The notes under the pieces were generated by a model that searched no databases, was not told where the DNA came from, and saw only the letters and a list, made by a program, of their open reading frames with translations. The position numbers and the translations under genes were made by a program. A stretch of DNA of 64,000 nt from a virus, in IMG/VR virus record IMGVR_UViG_3300032893_000003, positions 1 through 64,000 of that record; one strand, 5' to 3'. Positions 1 through 9,025 of the stretch are shown here, one piece after another (within the stretch, counting starts at the first letter, position 1; the number at the start of each line of letters is the position of its first letter).

Positions 1-281
1 GCAATGCCCGCAACTGCTACTGTCGCGGTAGCTTGGATCAGTACATCGATGACATAATCCCAGCTCAAGCGCTTACGTTTCATAAGCTGTCTTGCATAGG
101 GACGTACCTCTTCGATAAAGGTGTTCATTAGACATTCGCGCCGCAAAGCCACGAGGTCTGTACCTTCAGCTACGTGTTCTACGCGCTGATTGTAGAGCGC
201 CTCAGCTTTCTCGCCAATGCCTGCAAAAAAGTTTTCTCCGAAGAGTTCTTCTGCTGTTTCTAATACTTCGTTTTCCTTCAC
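1..281 (-). CDS. Partial hypothetical protein, C-terminus beyond window edge
   Basis: A GTG start at 281 preceded by a purine-rich AAGGGGGAA site opens a frame that runs uninterrupted for 93 codons off the left edge. The visible part begins MKENEVLETAEELFGENFF, is mostly charged and helical, and becomes hydrophobic (IQATATVAVAGI) at the edge. I do not recognise it. It is the first gene downstream of a minus-strand promoter-like element about 70 bases upstream, so it probably belongs to the early/middle class. Confidence 0.7.
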   Translation of the reverse strand, partial: MKENEVLETAEELFGENFFAGIGEKAEALYNQRVEHVAEGTDLVALRRECLMNTFIEEVRPYARQLMKRKRLSWDYVIDVLIQATATVAVAGI

Positions 282-352
282 GTTCTTCCCCCTTAAGGAT
301 GTTGCATTTAAAAATGCTGGTTATTAGATATTGAATGACAACCTTCACTTAA

Positions 353-381
353 CTTATGCCCGAAAATAGGCAAAATTTGCC
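353..381 (-). promoter_or_regulatory. Minus-strand phage promoter element P1
   Basis: On the minus strand GGCAAA (381-376), 17 bases, then CATAAG (358-353). The upstream box lies inside the palindrome-like GGCAAATTTTGCC. The spacer ends in TTTTCGGG, as in other copies of this element. It reads toward the gene starting at 281. Confidence 0.6.
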
Positions 382-428
382 GCATTGCACTATGGTCGAT
401 CCAGGCCTTTTAGGCCGTAGAAAACCTT

Positions 429-457
429 TTAACTTGGTTCGTCAGAAATGCTATAAT
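429..457 (+). promoter_or_regulatory. Candidate sigma70-like promoter for the first plus-strand block
   Basis: TTAACT (429-434), 17 bases, TATAAT (452-457) lies about 33 bases upstream of the ATG at 490. It matches the bacterial consensus fairly well and differs from the minus-strand element family. Confidence 0.4.
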
Positions 458-489
458 TACAAGGACTTCTTAATCTAACGAGGTATGAA

Positions 490-1590
490 ATGTCGCTATG
501 TAACCAAATCTTGGATCTGAATGACGATGTAAATAAAGCCATTTTGACAGCGATTGTCAAAGAAGGCAACGTACCTGAATTGATGAAAAAGGCAAGCGTC
601 GTCGGCCGAGATGAGCGCGCCAAACTTTCACGACACGATTTTGCCCTTGTGGCACTCACTAAAGAGGGTAGAGAACTTCGAAAATACCCCATTAACGATG
701 CAGTCAATACCTGGATCTCCGCGCGATACTTCGAAAAGACAGCCCATAAGCTGCCCGTAAGGGCGCAAGAGATCGCAGCCAGTATGCTTAAAAAAGCGTG
801 TGCGCTCTACCATGTCGAGGAGACGGCTAAACTAAAAGGATTTGAATCTAAAGTCTCAAGTAACTTATACCAAGAACTGCAGGATATGTGCAAAACAGCT
901 CAGCGCACGGAAGTCGAGGTCAGCACACCTGACAACTCAAAACACTTTTACGCACTTCGCGGAAGTTACGCCATGCCTAACCCTGAATACGTCAAAAAGG
1001 CATCGGCTTACTTCTCAGACTATGAAAGTTCGTTTCGAGACGCGGCTGATCGACATGAGTTTGCCAAAAATGTCCTTGAGCGGGCTAAAGAGCTGGATGT
1101 TGCTTTAGACAACAAGGATTCTCTCGAGAAATATGCAAATGCTGACTATGGCGACATCCTGGACGTTCAAATCCGTATGCGCCAAGAGCTTCTCCAAACT
1201 CGTCCTGAAATGTCCGCCGCTTTAGAAAAAGTGGCGGAATATAAGAACACACTAACGGCTCCTGAATTTGCTAAACTCTTGTATGCCTTTGACAAAAAGG
1301 CTTCCCTTGATAAGTATTATGGCGGATATTTGGCGGATTCTTTTAAGGCAACGTTTGAACAGCGCCTCACGAAGAAGGCTTCTGGCTATACTTGGGAATC
1401 CAGGGACGGAGAACTGAAGCTCACAGAAAAAGAGCTTACTACCGCTCTTGAGAAAAAGGCTGAGAAGATAAAAGGATACTTCGGCCCGACCATTGCAGAT
1501 CAGCTTAAAAAGCATGGCTGCAGCATTTTTGAGTCTTTGCCCGATGACGCAAAGGAAACGATCGCTAAGATCGCGAAAGGAAAAATTTGA
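490..1590 (+). CDS. Predicted virion protein with multiple maturation-site-like motifs
   Basis: A 366-residue, mostly helical, lysine-rich protein of no recognised family. ATG at 490 follows GAGG with normal spacing. It contains many short stretches ending in K-x-A, for example MKKAS, FEKTA, LKKAC, VKKAS, LEKVA, DKKAS, TKKAS and LEKKA. The same pattern is enriched in the scaffold-like and capsid precursor proteins at 43705-51660, so I infer that it is a head-internal or core protein cut by the phage protease. It starts a plus-strand operon whose next gene overlaps its stop codon. It could instead be a non-cleaved helical structural protein. Confidence 0.75.
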   Translation: MSLCNQILDLNDDVNKAILTAIVKEGNVPELMKKASVVGRDERAKLSRHDFALVALTKEGRELRKYPINDAVNTWISARYFEKTAHKLPVRAQEIAASMLKKACALYHVEETAKLKGFESKVSSNLYQELQDMCKTAQRTEVEVSTPDNSKHFYALRGSYAMPNPEYVKKASAYFSDYESSFRDAADRHEFAKNVLERAKELDVALDNKDSLEKYANADYGDILDVQIRMRQELLQTRPEMSAALEKVAEYKNTLTAPEFAKLLYAFDKKASLDKYYGGYLADSFKATFEQRLTKKASGYTWESRDGELKLTEKELTTALEKKAEKIKGYFGPTIADQLKKHGCSIFESLPDDAKETIAKIAKGKI

Positions 1591-2450
1591 AGCTAAAACC
1601 CTCGTCACCCACCATTCAGGCTAAACGTGAGCCTACCGATCTAAAGAAAAAGCTGAAGTTGGTGCGGGCAGGGGAAGATATTGCCAAAAGCTTAGCTGAA
1701 GGCGATCTCGAAAAAGCATTCCATAAGACCATCCTCTCAGGGATTAAACTCGCAGCCGGCGAGAACCCCTTCAAAGATCCTACGGTTAATCCTCTAAAGC
1801 TCGCGGCTGCCCTTAAAACCTTTGGCATAGAAGTCCTAGGATGGACGCCCGAAACACTCTTTGCAGCTATCGACAAGCGCTATAACGGCTGGTCAGATGA
1901 TCGCGCAAAACACGCTCTGGATAAATTTCACGACACCGGCATTATCGATTCAGACGTTCCTTACTTAGTTAGACAAAAGATCTACGCAATCCGCATCATA
2001 GCGACCTCAGACACGGCGCAGAATGAATGGCATATCTTCGAGAAAGTTGGAAGCGCCTTCAATGATCGAACGGCTAAGTTTGGTGTCATCGAACGGCTTT
2101 CAGCCGGCGAGTGCGCGCGCACTATCGCCATTATCGAAAATATACGCCCTGATGAATACTCGAAAGAAGTCCAGATTTATATCGCAGCGTCTGCCCATGA
2201 AGATGGGTTTCTCACCGTCGCTCCCTCCAAGTATCTTCGCATGGTCGAACCTATTTTAAAGGAGATAAATGCTGGAGAGATGGGGGCTTCTTATAATCCT
2301 GGCATTGTCGCTAAGATAAGCGAAAAATTGAAGATTCTTCAGTCAGAAAGCGGTAAAATTCAGGAAGTTGCAGACGATTTAATAACAATCCAAGCTTTAA
2401 AGCTCATGGCTATTGATCACATGGGTGATGAAAGTGTAGCGGAAGCATGA
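1587..2450 (+). CDS. Hypothetical virion-block protein, 287 aa
   Basis: Opens at TTG 1587, overlapping the previous stop by four bases, with a GAAAGG site upstream, so translation is probably coupled. The N-terminus is basic (KREPTDLKKKLKLVRAGED) and the body helical, with no signal peptide, membrane span or catalytic motif that I can identify. The tail-fibre genes follow immediately, which suggests a structural or assembly role. Confidence 0.7.
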   Translation: MKLKPSSPTIQAKREPTDLKKKLKLVRAGEDIAKSLAEGDLEKAFHKTILSGIKLAAGENPFKDPTVNPLKLAAALKTFGIEVLGWTPETLFAAIDKRYNGWSDDRAKHALDKFHDTGIIDSDVPYLVRQKIYAIRIIATSDTAQNEWHIFEKVGSAFNDRTAKFGVIERLSAGECARTIAIIENIRPDEYSKEVQIYIAASAHEDGFLTVAPSKYLRMVEPILKEINAGEMGASYNPGIVAKISEKLKILQSESGKIQEVADDLITIQALKLMAIDHMGDESVAEA

Positions 2451-2893
2451 CCTACGCATTAATTAAGAACAATGTAGTCGTATCAATCGAAGTTCTTACA
2501 GCTGACGTAGCTGCATCTCTTCGTTCCCAATACACAGTAATGTCTGTTGATGGAATTACTCCGGCACCGCAGGTAGGCTGGACACTGTCAAACGGAGTCC
2601 TTTCCGGACCCCCTCCGGTTCAGAGCTGGATTATCACAAAACTTGCATTACGAGAACGGTTCACAATGCCGGAACTAATGGGGATAGAAGCTGCTTCAGT
2701 TGGCACATCCACTGAGGCGCTTGAACTTCAGGCTCTTATGGATAACTTAATGGTCGCTTCATATATCGATTTACAGCGTCCAGATACACAGGCAGGTATC
2801 CAAGCCTTAGTTGCTTTCGGACTACTCACGCAGTCGCGCGCGAATGCAATTTTAACGACGCCGCCAGCTGCATCTGAACTGTATAAAGGATAA
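2447..2893 (+). CDS. Tail-fibre-associated or fibre-assembly-like protein
   Basis: 148 residues; its ATG overlaps the preceding TGA. The N-terminus (MTYALIKNNVVVSIEVL, then a P-x-VGW-x-x-x-NG segment) resembles the short N-terminal domains of many tail-fibre assembly and fibre-associated proteins. The C-terminal half is helical and lacks obvious motifs. It sits directly before the adhesin genes. The family call rests on overall pattern rather than on a diagnostic site. Confidence 0.55.
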   Translation: MTYALIKNNVVVSIEVLTADVAASLRSQYTVMSVDGITPAPQVGWTLSNGVLSGPPPVQSWIITKLALRERFTMPELMGIEAASVGTSTEALELQALMDNLMVASYIDLQRPDTQAGIQALVAFGLLTQSRANAILTTPPAASELYKG

Positions 2894-2897
2894 TTAT

Positions 2898-3056
2898 ATG
2901 GGAAACGTTAAAGCTAAAACCGTGCGAAATTTTGACGGAGGAACGTCGAAGAGTGTGAAAGTAAGCACCCCATCGCTAAATGGTGGTTCAGCAAGCACTC
3001 CGAATACATCTTATGTAGGTGTGGCTGCTGACGGAGGATCTTCAAGTGGCCGATAG
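2898..3056 (+). CDS. Small Ser/Gly-rich ORF ahead of adhesin
   Basis: 52 codons from ATG 2898 to TAG 3054-3056. The product is rich in Ser, Thr, Gly and Asn, like a fibre linker. A GGAGG at 3033-3037 inside it serves as ribosome-binding site for the next gene, which starts at GTG 3046 within this frame. It could be a real small fibre-tip protein or a translational leader. I do not recognise it. Confidence 0.5.
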   Translation: MGNVKAKTVRNFDGGTSKSVKVSTPSLNGGSASTPNTSYVGVAADGGSSSGR

Positions 3057-4245
3057 GATACAGCTAGCTAGAGATACATCGACTGCTTGGGCTTCCAACA
3101 ACCCAATCCTTGCGCAAGGGGAGTGGGGATATGAAACCGACACGGGTAAGGCTAAGATTGGCGACGGCGCAACTGCCTGGACCTCTCTGCCTTACGGTGG
3201 CATTACAGGACCAGCGCAAACAAACGTTCTAGAAAGTTTTGGAGATGGCTCAGATGGGCCCGCCACAATAACGACATCAATCAGCCTATCGCGAGATATG
3301 TATTACAGTAACCTCACGATCAGCGGCGGCGGGTCTATAAACACAGACGGTTGGCGAATATTTGTTTCTGGAACTTTGGATTTAAGTGCCGCAGGTGCCG
3401 CGGCAATTTATAACAATGGCAGTAATGGCGGTAGCACAGCTACTAACGCCGCTGGTGCTGCTGGTGCAGCCAATACTGGTAACTCTATTGGAGGCGGCGG
3501 GAACGGCAGTGCTGGTCACGCTGGCACTACAGGTGGGGTTGGAACTGCTGCTACTGCTGCCGCAACGCAAGCAGCAGCCAATGGCGGGACTGGCGGAGCT
3601 GGTGGTGCGGGCGGTGCAGGGAACGCAGGTGCGGGCGGTGGAGGCACTGCTGGTGGAGCTATCACGACAGCTTGTCCCATTAGACGTTGGGAAACAAATC
3701 TTCTTTATGGAAGCACTCAGCTTGTCGGAGGAGCTGGCGGCTCAGGTGGATCTTCTGGAGCTGCGGGAACTACTGGAGCAGGTGGTGGTGGTGGTGGCGG
3801 TGCTTCTGGTGCTGGCGTTGTCGGCATTTGGGCGAACACCATCAATAGAGGCGCAAGTACAGCTGTAGGCGCTATCCAAGCCAACGGTGGCAATGGTGGT
3901 AACGGTGGTGCTCCATCAGGTGCAACTAACGGTGGCGGTGGTGGCGGTGGCGGTGGCTCTGGTGGTGGTTGGATTTTTCTTATGTACAACACCCTTACTG
4001 GGTCTACAGCAACAAATGCTCTTCAAGCAAATGGTGGCACGGGCGGCACTGGAGGCAATGGTACTACAACTGGTTCAGGGGGAACTGGCGGTTCTGGGGG
4101 TTCTGGCGGACGCATATATACTCTGAAAGTCACGACATCAACGAGTGCTTTTAGCTTTGGATCTGCAGGATCTGCAGGTAGTGCCAACTCAGGTGCTACA
4201 GGTGGAGCAGGCGGCGCTGGAAACGTTTTACAAATGAGTTTATAA
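3046..4245 (+). CDS. Glycine-rich adhesin/tail-fibre tip protein 1
   Basis: GTG 3046 is preferred because GGAGG lies eight bases upstream and the protein then starts MADRIQLARDTSTAW, parallel to the paralogue at 4246. Residues 1-50 (NNPILAQGEWGYETDTGKAKIGDGATAW) match the N-terminal domain common in phage receptor-binding proteins such as the major tropism determinant. From about residue 120 most of the protein is Gly-Gly-x repeats interrupted by short non-repetitive segments, such as one around RRWETNLLYGS. This composition resembles the polyglycine-II sandwich of T-even gp38-type adhesins. It probably binds the host surface at a fibre tip. Confidence 0.75.
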   Translation: MADRIQLARDTSTAWASNNPILAQGEWGYETDTGKAKIGDGATAWTSLPYGGITGPAQTNVLESFGDGSDGPATITTSISLSRDMYYSNLTISGGGSINTDGWRIFVSGTLDLSAAGAAAIYNNGSNGGSTATNAAGAAGAANTGNSIGGGGNGSAGHAGTTGGVGTAATAAATQAAANGGTGGAGGAGGAGNAGAGGGGTAGGAITTACPIRRWETNLLYGSTQLVGGAGGSGGSSGAAGTTGAGGGGGGGASGAGVVGIWANTINRGASTAVGAIQANGGNGGNGGAPSGATNGGGGGGGGGSGGGWIFLMYNTLTGSTATNALQANGGTGGTGGNGTTTGSGGTGGSGGSGGRIYTLKVTTSTSAFSFGSAGSAGSANSGATGGAGGAGNVLQMSL

Positions 4246-5478
4246 ATGGCTGATAAAATGCAATTTCGAAACGATACGGCAGCAAATTGGACTAGCAATA
4301 ATCCGATTCTTGCTGTCGCCGAACCCGGACTTGAATATGACACGGGAATGTTTAAATTTGGTGATGGTATTACTCACTGGAATTCCTTAGCATACAGCGG
4401 TAATACTGGCGCTACTCAAACACTTGCCTATCGTAGCTACGGCGACGGATCAGACGGAAGCCAAACTATTAGCACGCAAATCACTCTCGCTAGTGATATG
4501 CATTACAACAATCTTACGTTAGCGGCAGGCGGGCAAATTATCACCAATGGTTGGCGCATCTTTGTTAAAGGCACGCTCGATTTGCGTAACGCAATTGCTG
4601 GCGCTATCCAAAATAACGGTGGTAATGGCGCTAGTGGAGCAGCATTTTTTGGGGGGACTGGCGGCACGGCACCAGGTGCAAACTCGCTAGGCGGTGGAAG
4701 CGCTGGTGGCACGGGTGGTGTGGGCGGTGTATACGGCACTGGAGCTAATGGCGCTACTAGCTCCAATGTAGCTGTAAATGGCGGTACTAATGGGGCTTCC
4801 GGTATCGGGGGAGCCAATGGTAGCGGTATTTCTGGCGGGACTGGTGGAGCTGCGATTGGATTAGGAAATATGTTTCCAGTTCGTCGTTGGTCCACAAATT
4901 TTTTACTTGGAGCAACTCAAATCGCTTCTGGAAATGGGGCTAGAGGCGCTGGCGGCGGCGGTGGAGACGGCGTCTCCAATTATGGCGGCGGTGGTGGCGG
5001 CGGAGGAGCAGGTGGTGGTATAGTAGGAATCTGGGCAAACACCATTCTTAAAGGATCTTCTACAGCTGCATATTGTATTCAGGCTCTTGGTGGAAATGGC
5101 GGCAGCGGTGGAAATGGCGGACCGGATGGAAACACTGGCGGTGGTGGGGGAGCAGGCGGCGGCGGTGGTGGATGGATTTACATCGCCACAAACAATATCG
5201 CAGGAGCCGAGGCTTTTTCTGCTCTCGCAGTTGATGGCGGGGCTGGTGGTAGTGGCGGCACTGGGACGGGTACTGGATTTGGTGGTAATGGAGGCGGCGG
5301 CGGTACAGCTGGTCTTATTACCATTTTTAACGCCTTGACCGGAGCAGGTTATAATTTTGTAGGACCTAGCTCGACTACACAGTACCCCGATTCTTTAGGA
5401 ACTACAGCTGCAAGCGGAATTGTTGTAGCGACGGGCGGGACTGGCGGAAATGCCCTTAAACTTAGCGTATCGTTATAA
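4246..5478 (+). CDS. Glycine-rich adhesin/tail-fibre tip protein 2 (paralogue)
   Basis: 410 residues starting directly after the previous stop. It has the same architecture as 3046-4245: an N-terminal domain (MADKMQFRNDTAANWTSNN and GMFKFGDGITHWNSL), a linker with SYGDGSDG, then long Gly-rich runs with embedded conserved segments (FPVRRWSTNFLLGATQ, VGIWANTI). The conserved islands are shared with the paralogue while the Gly-rich loops differ. Such divergence is expected if the loops contact receptors. The gene pair looks like a tandem duplication. Confidence 0.75.
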   Translation: MADKMQFRNDTAANWTSNNPILAVAEPGLEYDTGMFKFGDGITHWNSLAYSGNTGATQTLAYRSYGDGSDGSQTISTQITLASDMHYNNLTLAAGGQIITNGWRIFVKGTLDLRNAIAGAIQNNGGNGASGAAFFGGTGGTAPGANSLGGGSAGGTGGVGGVYGTGANGATSSNVAVNGGTNGASGIGGANGSGISGGTGGAAIGLGNMFPVRRWSTNFLLGATQIASGNGARGAGGGGGDGVSNYGGGGGGGGAGGGIVGIWANTILKGSSTAAYCIQALGGNGGSGGNGGPDGNTGGGGGAGGGGGGWIYIATNNIAGAEAFSALAVDGGAGGSGGTGTGTGFGGNGGGGGTAGLITIFNALTGAGYNFVGPSSTTQYPDSLGTTAASGIVVATGGTGGNALKLSVSL

Positions 5479-5486
5479 GGAATGTC

Positions 5487-7820
5487 ATGGGTTACGTAAG
5501 AATAGATAATGGAAATAATCTTCTGCTTCGGGTGACATTATCTGATGGCAATTCATCGATGTACCCCCAAGCAAAAGTTTATAGCTCAACAGGCACCCTT
5601 TTAACTACGGTAAGTCTGACAAATGTGAGTGGCGGGCTTTACACAAATACTTCTTATACTCCCGCAAGTGGCGCTGAGTATTTCGCAGTTTACACTGTCT
5701 ATCAAGATGCTGGTCACACCATTGCAGCCAATTACGACATTACATCTGATGTGTTTGACGTGCGCCAAACAGAGCTTTCGTCTGCGGTGTGGACTAACAC
5801 ACGCGCCGCGAATCTGGATAATCTAGATACCACTGTTTCTAGCCGTGCGCCGGCTTCAACAGCCTTATCCACGACCCAGTGGACTAACACACGCGCCGCA
5901 AATCTGGACAACTTAGACACTACCGTTTCGAGCCGAGCTTCTCAGACATCAGTTAACGCGATCCCCACAAATCCTCTGCTAACTACGGACGCGCGGCTAA
6001 ACTCTTTAAGCAACCTCGATGCGACGGTGAGCTCCCGTTTAGCAAGTTCTGACAGCCGTTTGAGCAATCTGGATGCAACTATTTCTAGCCGAGCTTCTCA
6101 GACAAGTGTTACTCAAATACAAAACAACACGCTGGCTGCCTTTGTTGTTCCAGAGATTTTAGTTATCCCAGACTCTGGCTCTACTCCATATAACTTTTAC
6201 GCATATTTTTATAATGAAGTCGGTTCCCCGATCGATCCGGATTCACAGATTGTACACGTAACGATTAAAGATTCTGGAGGGACAATTCTAGAAGGTCCTA
6301 CTGCTATGACCCGAACGGGGCTTGGAATTTACTCCTATCAGACATCTATTAGCTCGATAGATACTGCAAGAACCGAATATGTTTTCTTCGATTATTCAGT
6401 CGATAGCGTCGCTTTAGAGCAAGTGCGTTCAACAAATGTATCACCCTATCAAAGTGATATCGACATTCTCCTTGGACGACTTACCGACCAGCGCGCAGCA
6501 AACTTGGATAATCTCGATGCGACAGTGTCTTCAAGAGCACTGCAAACAACAGCCTTGTCGATTGATGCTCAAACAAGTCAGCTTTCATTTACGGGAAGCA
6601 GCGTAAATTCTAATGTGATTACAAATACGGATAAAACTGGATACGCGCTGACTGCAGGGGAACATACACAAATCACCCTTGATGTATGGGGCGCAACCCT
6701 TGCTTCCTATCAAACAGCCGGTAGCACTGGTAAGGCGCTTAACGATGCGGCTTATAGCGGATCTACCTTGAGCGATCTAGATCTTCAACATATCACTTAT
6801 GCTGTATGGGATGAGCCGATATCTGCCCATACAAATCCAAATACGTTTGGTTCTCGTAATCAAGTTCTGTTTACACAGACAGAGGTCAATAACCTGACAA
6901 ATCTGGACGTGGCGATTTCTACACGCGCTCCAGCTTCTACAGCTATCAGTAGCGGGACACTTACGGTAGGACGTATCACGAATCTGGATAACCTCGATGT
7001 TCCTGTCTCTTCGCGGGCATCAAATGCGGCACTTGCGCCGATCGCAGCGCAAACAGCTCTCATTCCCGCTTCACCGGCAACACAAGGGGCAGTACTTGCG
7101 ATTCCCACAAATCCGCTTCTAGCAAACGATGGTCGTTTAAATAATCTAGACGCGGCAATTTCTACACGCGCCAAGCCTTCTGATTTGGCACCTCTTGCAA
7201 CTGCTGCTGACTTAGATAGCTTTGAGACCAGCATAACAAATGATGTAAACGCTGTTGGTGCGTCTGTCTTAACACGCGCTCAGCCATCAGACATCACGTC
7301 TGCTGTTGCACCACTTGCCACAAGTGCTTCAGTGGCGGCTGTACAGAGTACAGTTAACACAATTGCTAGCGAGCTTCTCACCGCGGCTGATGTGTGGACA
7401 TTTGGCACGCGCTCATTAAACGTACCCGTCGACACGACGGACGATTTAACGCCGCTTGCGACTACGGCGCAACTAAACACAACGCAAAATAACATCATAA
7501 GTGCCGTTGATTACTGGCAGTCCAAACTGACTGTTGCTATCAATCCTACAACCGATCAGATGGATATTGTTGCATGGCTTGAACTCAATGGTCAGGCTTT
7601 GACAACCGCAACGCAAGCCTCTGTAAATATTTACGATCCAAGCAACACACTTGTCCTTGCTGTGGGTCCGGACATGATGACAAATTTCCAAGGCACCTTC
7701 CACTTTACGCGGGCGAACGCGAGCACAGTGCTTTTAGCCAACACAACTTATACGTGTGAGGTGCTTGTAGTGAACAATGCAATTTCTTATCGCGGCATTA
7801 CGCCGATTACGGTGTTCTAA
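5487..7820 (+). CDS. Repeat-containing tail-fibre shaft protein
   Basis: 777 residues. After an N-terminal beta-rich domain (MGYVRIDNGNNLLLRVTL) come about eight copies of a repeat close to R-x-x-NLDNLD-x-x-VSSRA, several introduced by VWTNTRAANLDNLD. Copies are grouped around residues 110-205, 330-350 and 470-620. The same repeat is common in long phage tail-fibre proteins. A globular domain (residues about 215-320) and a C-terminal beta domain (about 675-777) flank the repeats. Its place after the two adhesins supports a trimeric host-recognition fibre. Confidence 0.75.
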   Translation: MGYVRIDNGNNLLLRVTLSDGNSSMYPQAKVYSSTGTLLTTVSLTNVSGGLYTNTSYTPASGAEYFAVYTVYQDAGHTIAANYDITSDVFDVRQTELSSAVWTNTRAANLDNLDTTVSSRAPASTALSTTQWTNTRAANLDNLDTTVSSRASQTSVNAIPTNPLLTTDARLNSLSNLDATVSSRLASSDSRLSNLDATISSRASQTSVTQIQNNTLAAFVVPEILVIPDSGSTPYNFYAYFYNEVGSPIDPDSQIVHVTIKDSGGTILEGPTAMTRTGLGIYSYQTSISSIDTARTEYVFFDYSVDSVALEQVRSTNVSPYQSDIDILLGRLTDQRAANLDNLDATVSSRALQTTALSIDAQTSQLSFTGSSVNSNVITNTDKTGYALTAGEHTQITLDVWGATLASYQTAGSTGKALNDAAYSGSTLSDLDLQHITYAVWDEPISAHTNPNTFGSRNQVLFTQTEVNNLTNLDVAISTRAPASTAISSGTLTVGRITNLDNLDVPVSSRASNAALAPIAAQTALIPASPATQGAVLAIPTNPLLANDGRLNNLDAAISTRAKPSDLAPLATAADLDSFETSITNDVNAVGASVLTRAQPSDITSAVAPLATSASVAAVQSTVNTIASELLTAADVWTFGTRSLNVPVDTTDDLTPLATTAQLNTTQNNIISAVDYWQSKLTVAINPTTDQMDIVAWLELNGQALTTATQASVNIYDPSNTLVLAVGPDMMTNFQGTFHFTRANASTVLLANTTYTCEVLVVNNAISYRGITPITVF

Positions 7821-8059
7821 TGGTAGGCGGACTAAGATGTTTCTCAGGTGGTGCGATCGTAGTTCTTGGGGGCGGAAACTCTCAAGGACCTATTTTACCG
7901 CCACCAGTGCCGCCGCCACAGACTATACCAAATCAAAGCGCTGTAGAGCGCTCTTTGGGGCTTCCGCAGGTGCTTCATCTTGTGGCCTCATATCAAGGAA
8001 ATTTACAGCCAGACATGGGGGTTCCAGCTAATGAGCTCGATCAAAACGAACTTTCTTAA
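7820..8059 (+). CDS. Small Pro/Gly-rich structural protein
   Basis: 79 residues; the ATG overlaps the previous stop (TAATG). It has a short hydrophobic Gly-rich start and a proline run (ILPPPVPPP). There is no recognisable family. The next gene begins inside its 3' end. It is probably a minor fibre or baseplate component. Confidence 0.5.
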   Translation: MVGGLRCFSGGAIVVLGGGNSQGPILPPPVPPPQTIPNQSAVERSLGLPQVLHLVASYQGNLQPDMGVPANELDQNELS

Positions 8060-8198
8060 AGGGTTTGAAAAAACGGCAGGTCTTCCGAAATGGATTCATG
8101 AGGTCGAAGGAAATAAGCCTGTAGCCGGTCAAAGTCGGAAAGGTTTAAAAGGCCTTCTTAAACGCCGCGGGGTTGTCGTCGGGGGCTTACTTGGATGA
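8031..8198 (+). CDS. Small protein with capsid-targeting-like peptide
   Basis: 55 residues, ATG 8031, overlapping the previous gene out of frame. It carries NFLKGFEKTAG at residues 7-17, the motif found at the start of many small genes in this window, followed by a basic glycine-containing tail. I infer a small protein directed into the prohead and cleaved after the alanine. The next gene overlaps its stop (ATGA). Confidence 0.6.
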   Translation: MSSIKTNFLKGFEKTAGLPKWIHEVEGNKPVAGQSRKGLKGLLKRRGVVVGGLLG

Positions 8199-9025
8199 TA
8201 AACCTCACATGGGACGCTTATGCAGATTATGACTGTGATTCCTTCAATATTTATAGGGCTGTGCCTGGGTTTGTTATCAATTTTCCAAACTCCTTGCAAT
8301 CAGGAGATGTGCTTAATTTTGCTGCCACTTCTTCTGTCATACAGTCGATAACTTTCGCAGCTGTAGATATTGACAGTGTCGTTTCAACCTTCAACGACAA
8401 CGCACTGGGCGCTATCGCTACGAAAACGATGGCAGGAACTGCGATCATCATAAGGCTGACTGCTACAACCGATCCGCGGTTGAAGCTTTATCCATGCACG
8501 TTTTTGACCCATCTTGGGGAAGAGCCACGCATCATTGTTCCAGGTCTAGAGTTTAACCTCATCGGAAATGTGCCAACTGCTATCAACACGACAGGCTATA
8601 GCTTTACCGACAACGACGGCACTCAGTATGACGCCTATGACATCACATCAGTTAAAAGCAGCGTTGAGTCACTCCCCTCGCTTACTTTGGTGCCTCAGAT
8701 AGGCACTGACCTTCTCTGCGCCGTTGAAGGCCGGTTTTGTGATAGCCAGAACAAGCCAGTCGTAGGTCTGCTCGTTACGGCTAAGGTCTCAACAAACCCC
8801 CATACCGCGGATGACCGCGGTCTTTATGGCTATCCGGTATCAACTAAAACCGACACTTATGGTCGCTTTTCGCTATCACTGACACGCAACGCTATTTATA
8901 TTCTCTCCATCCCAGACGTTGGGTATAATTGGAGTGTTAAAATCCCCGACCTGCCGGCCACTGACTTTGTTTATCTCGTGCCGACAGTCGAAGATCGCTT
9001 TTCACCGTTTGGAGATCCTCAATAA
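8195..9025 (+). CDS. Virion structural protein with Ig/FN3-like and CarboxypepD-reg-like domains
   Basis: 276 residues. The start (INLTWDAYADYDCDSFNIYRA) reads like a fibronectin-III A strand with the typical W and Y. The C-terminal part (residues about 180-260: EGRFCDSQNKPVVGLLVTA, then TDTYGRFSLSL) resembles carboxypeptidase-regulatory-like beta domains that decorate phage virions. ATGA overlaps join it to its neighbours and place it between fibre and portal genes. A decoration or neck role is inferred. Confidence 0.55.
   Translation: MINLTWDAYADYDCDSFNIYRAVPGFVINFPNSLQSGDVLNFAATSSVIQSITFAAVDIDSVVSTFNDNALGAIATKTMAGTAIIIRLTATTDPRLKLYPCTFLTHLGEEPRIIVPGLEFNLIGNVPTAINTTGYSFTDNDGTQYDAYDITSVKSSVESLPSLTLVPQIGTDLLCAVEGRFCDSQNKPVVGLLVTAKVSTNPHTADDRGLYGYPVSTKTDTYGRFSLSLTRNAIYILSIPDVGYNWSVKIPDLPATDFVYLVPTVEDRFSPFGDPQ

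Noticed and set aside
3717-4343. Proline-rich frames on the minus strand opposite the adhesin genes
   Set aside because: They are the complement of Gly-rich codons in the adhesins; no start signal.
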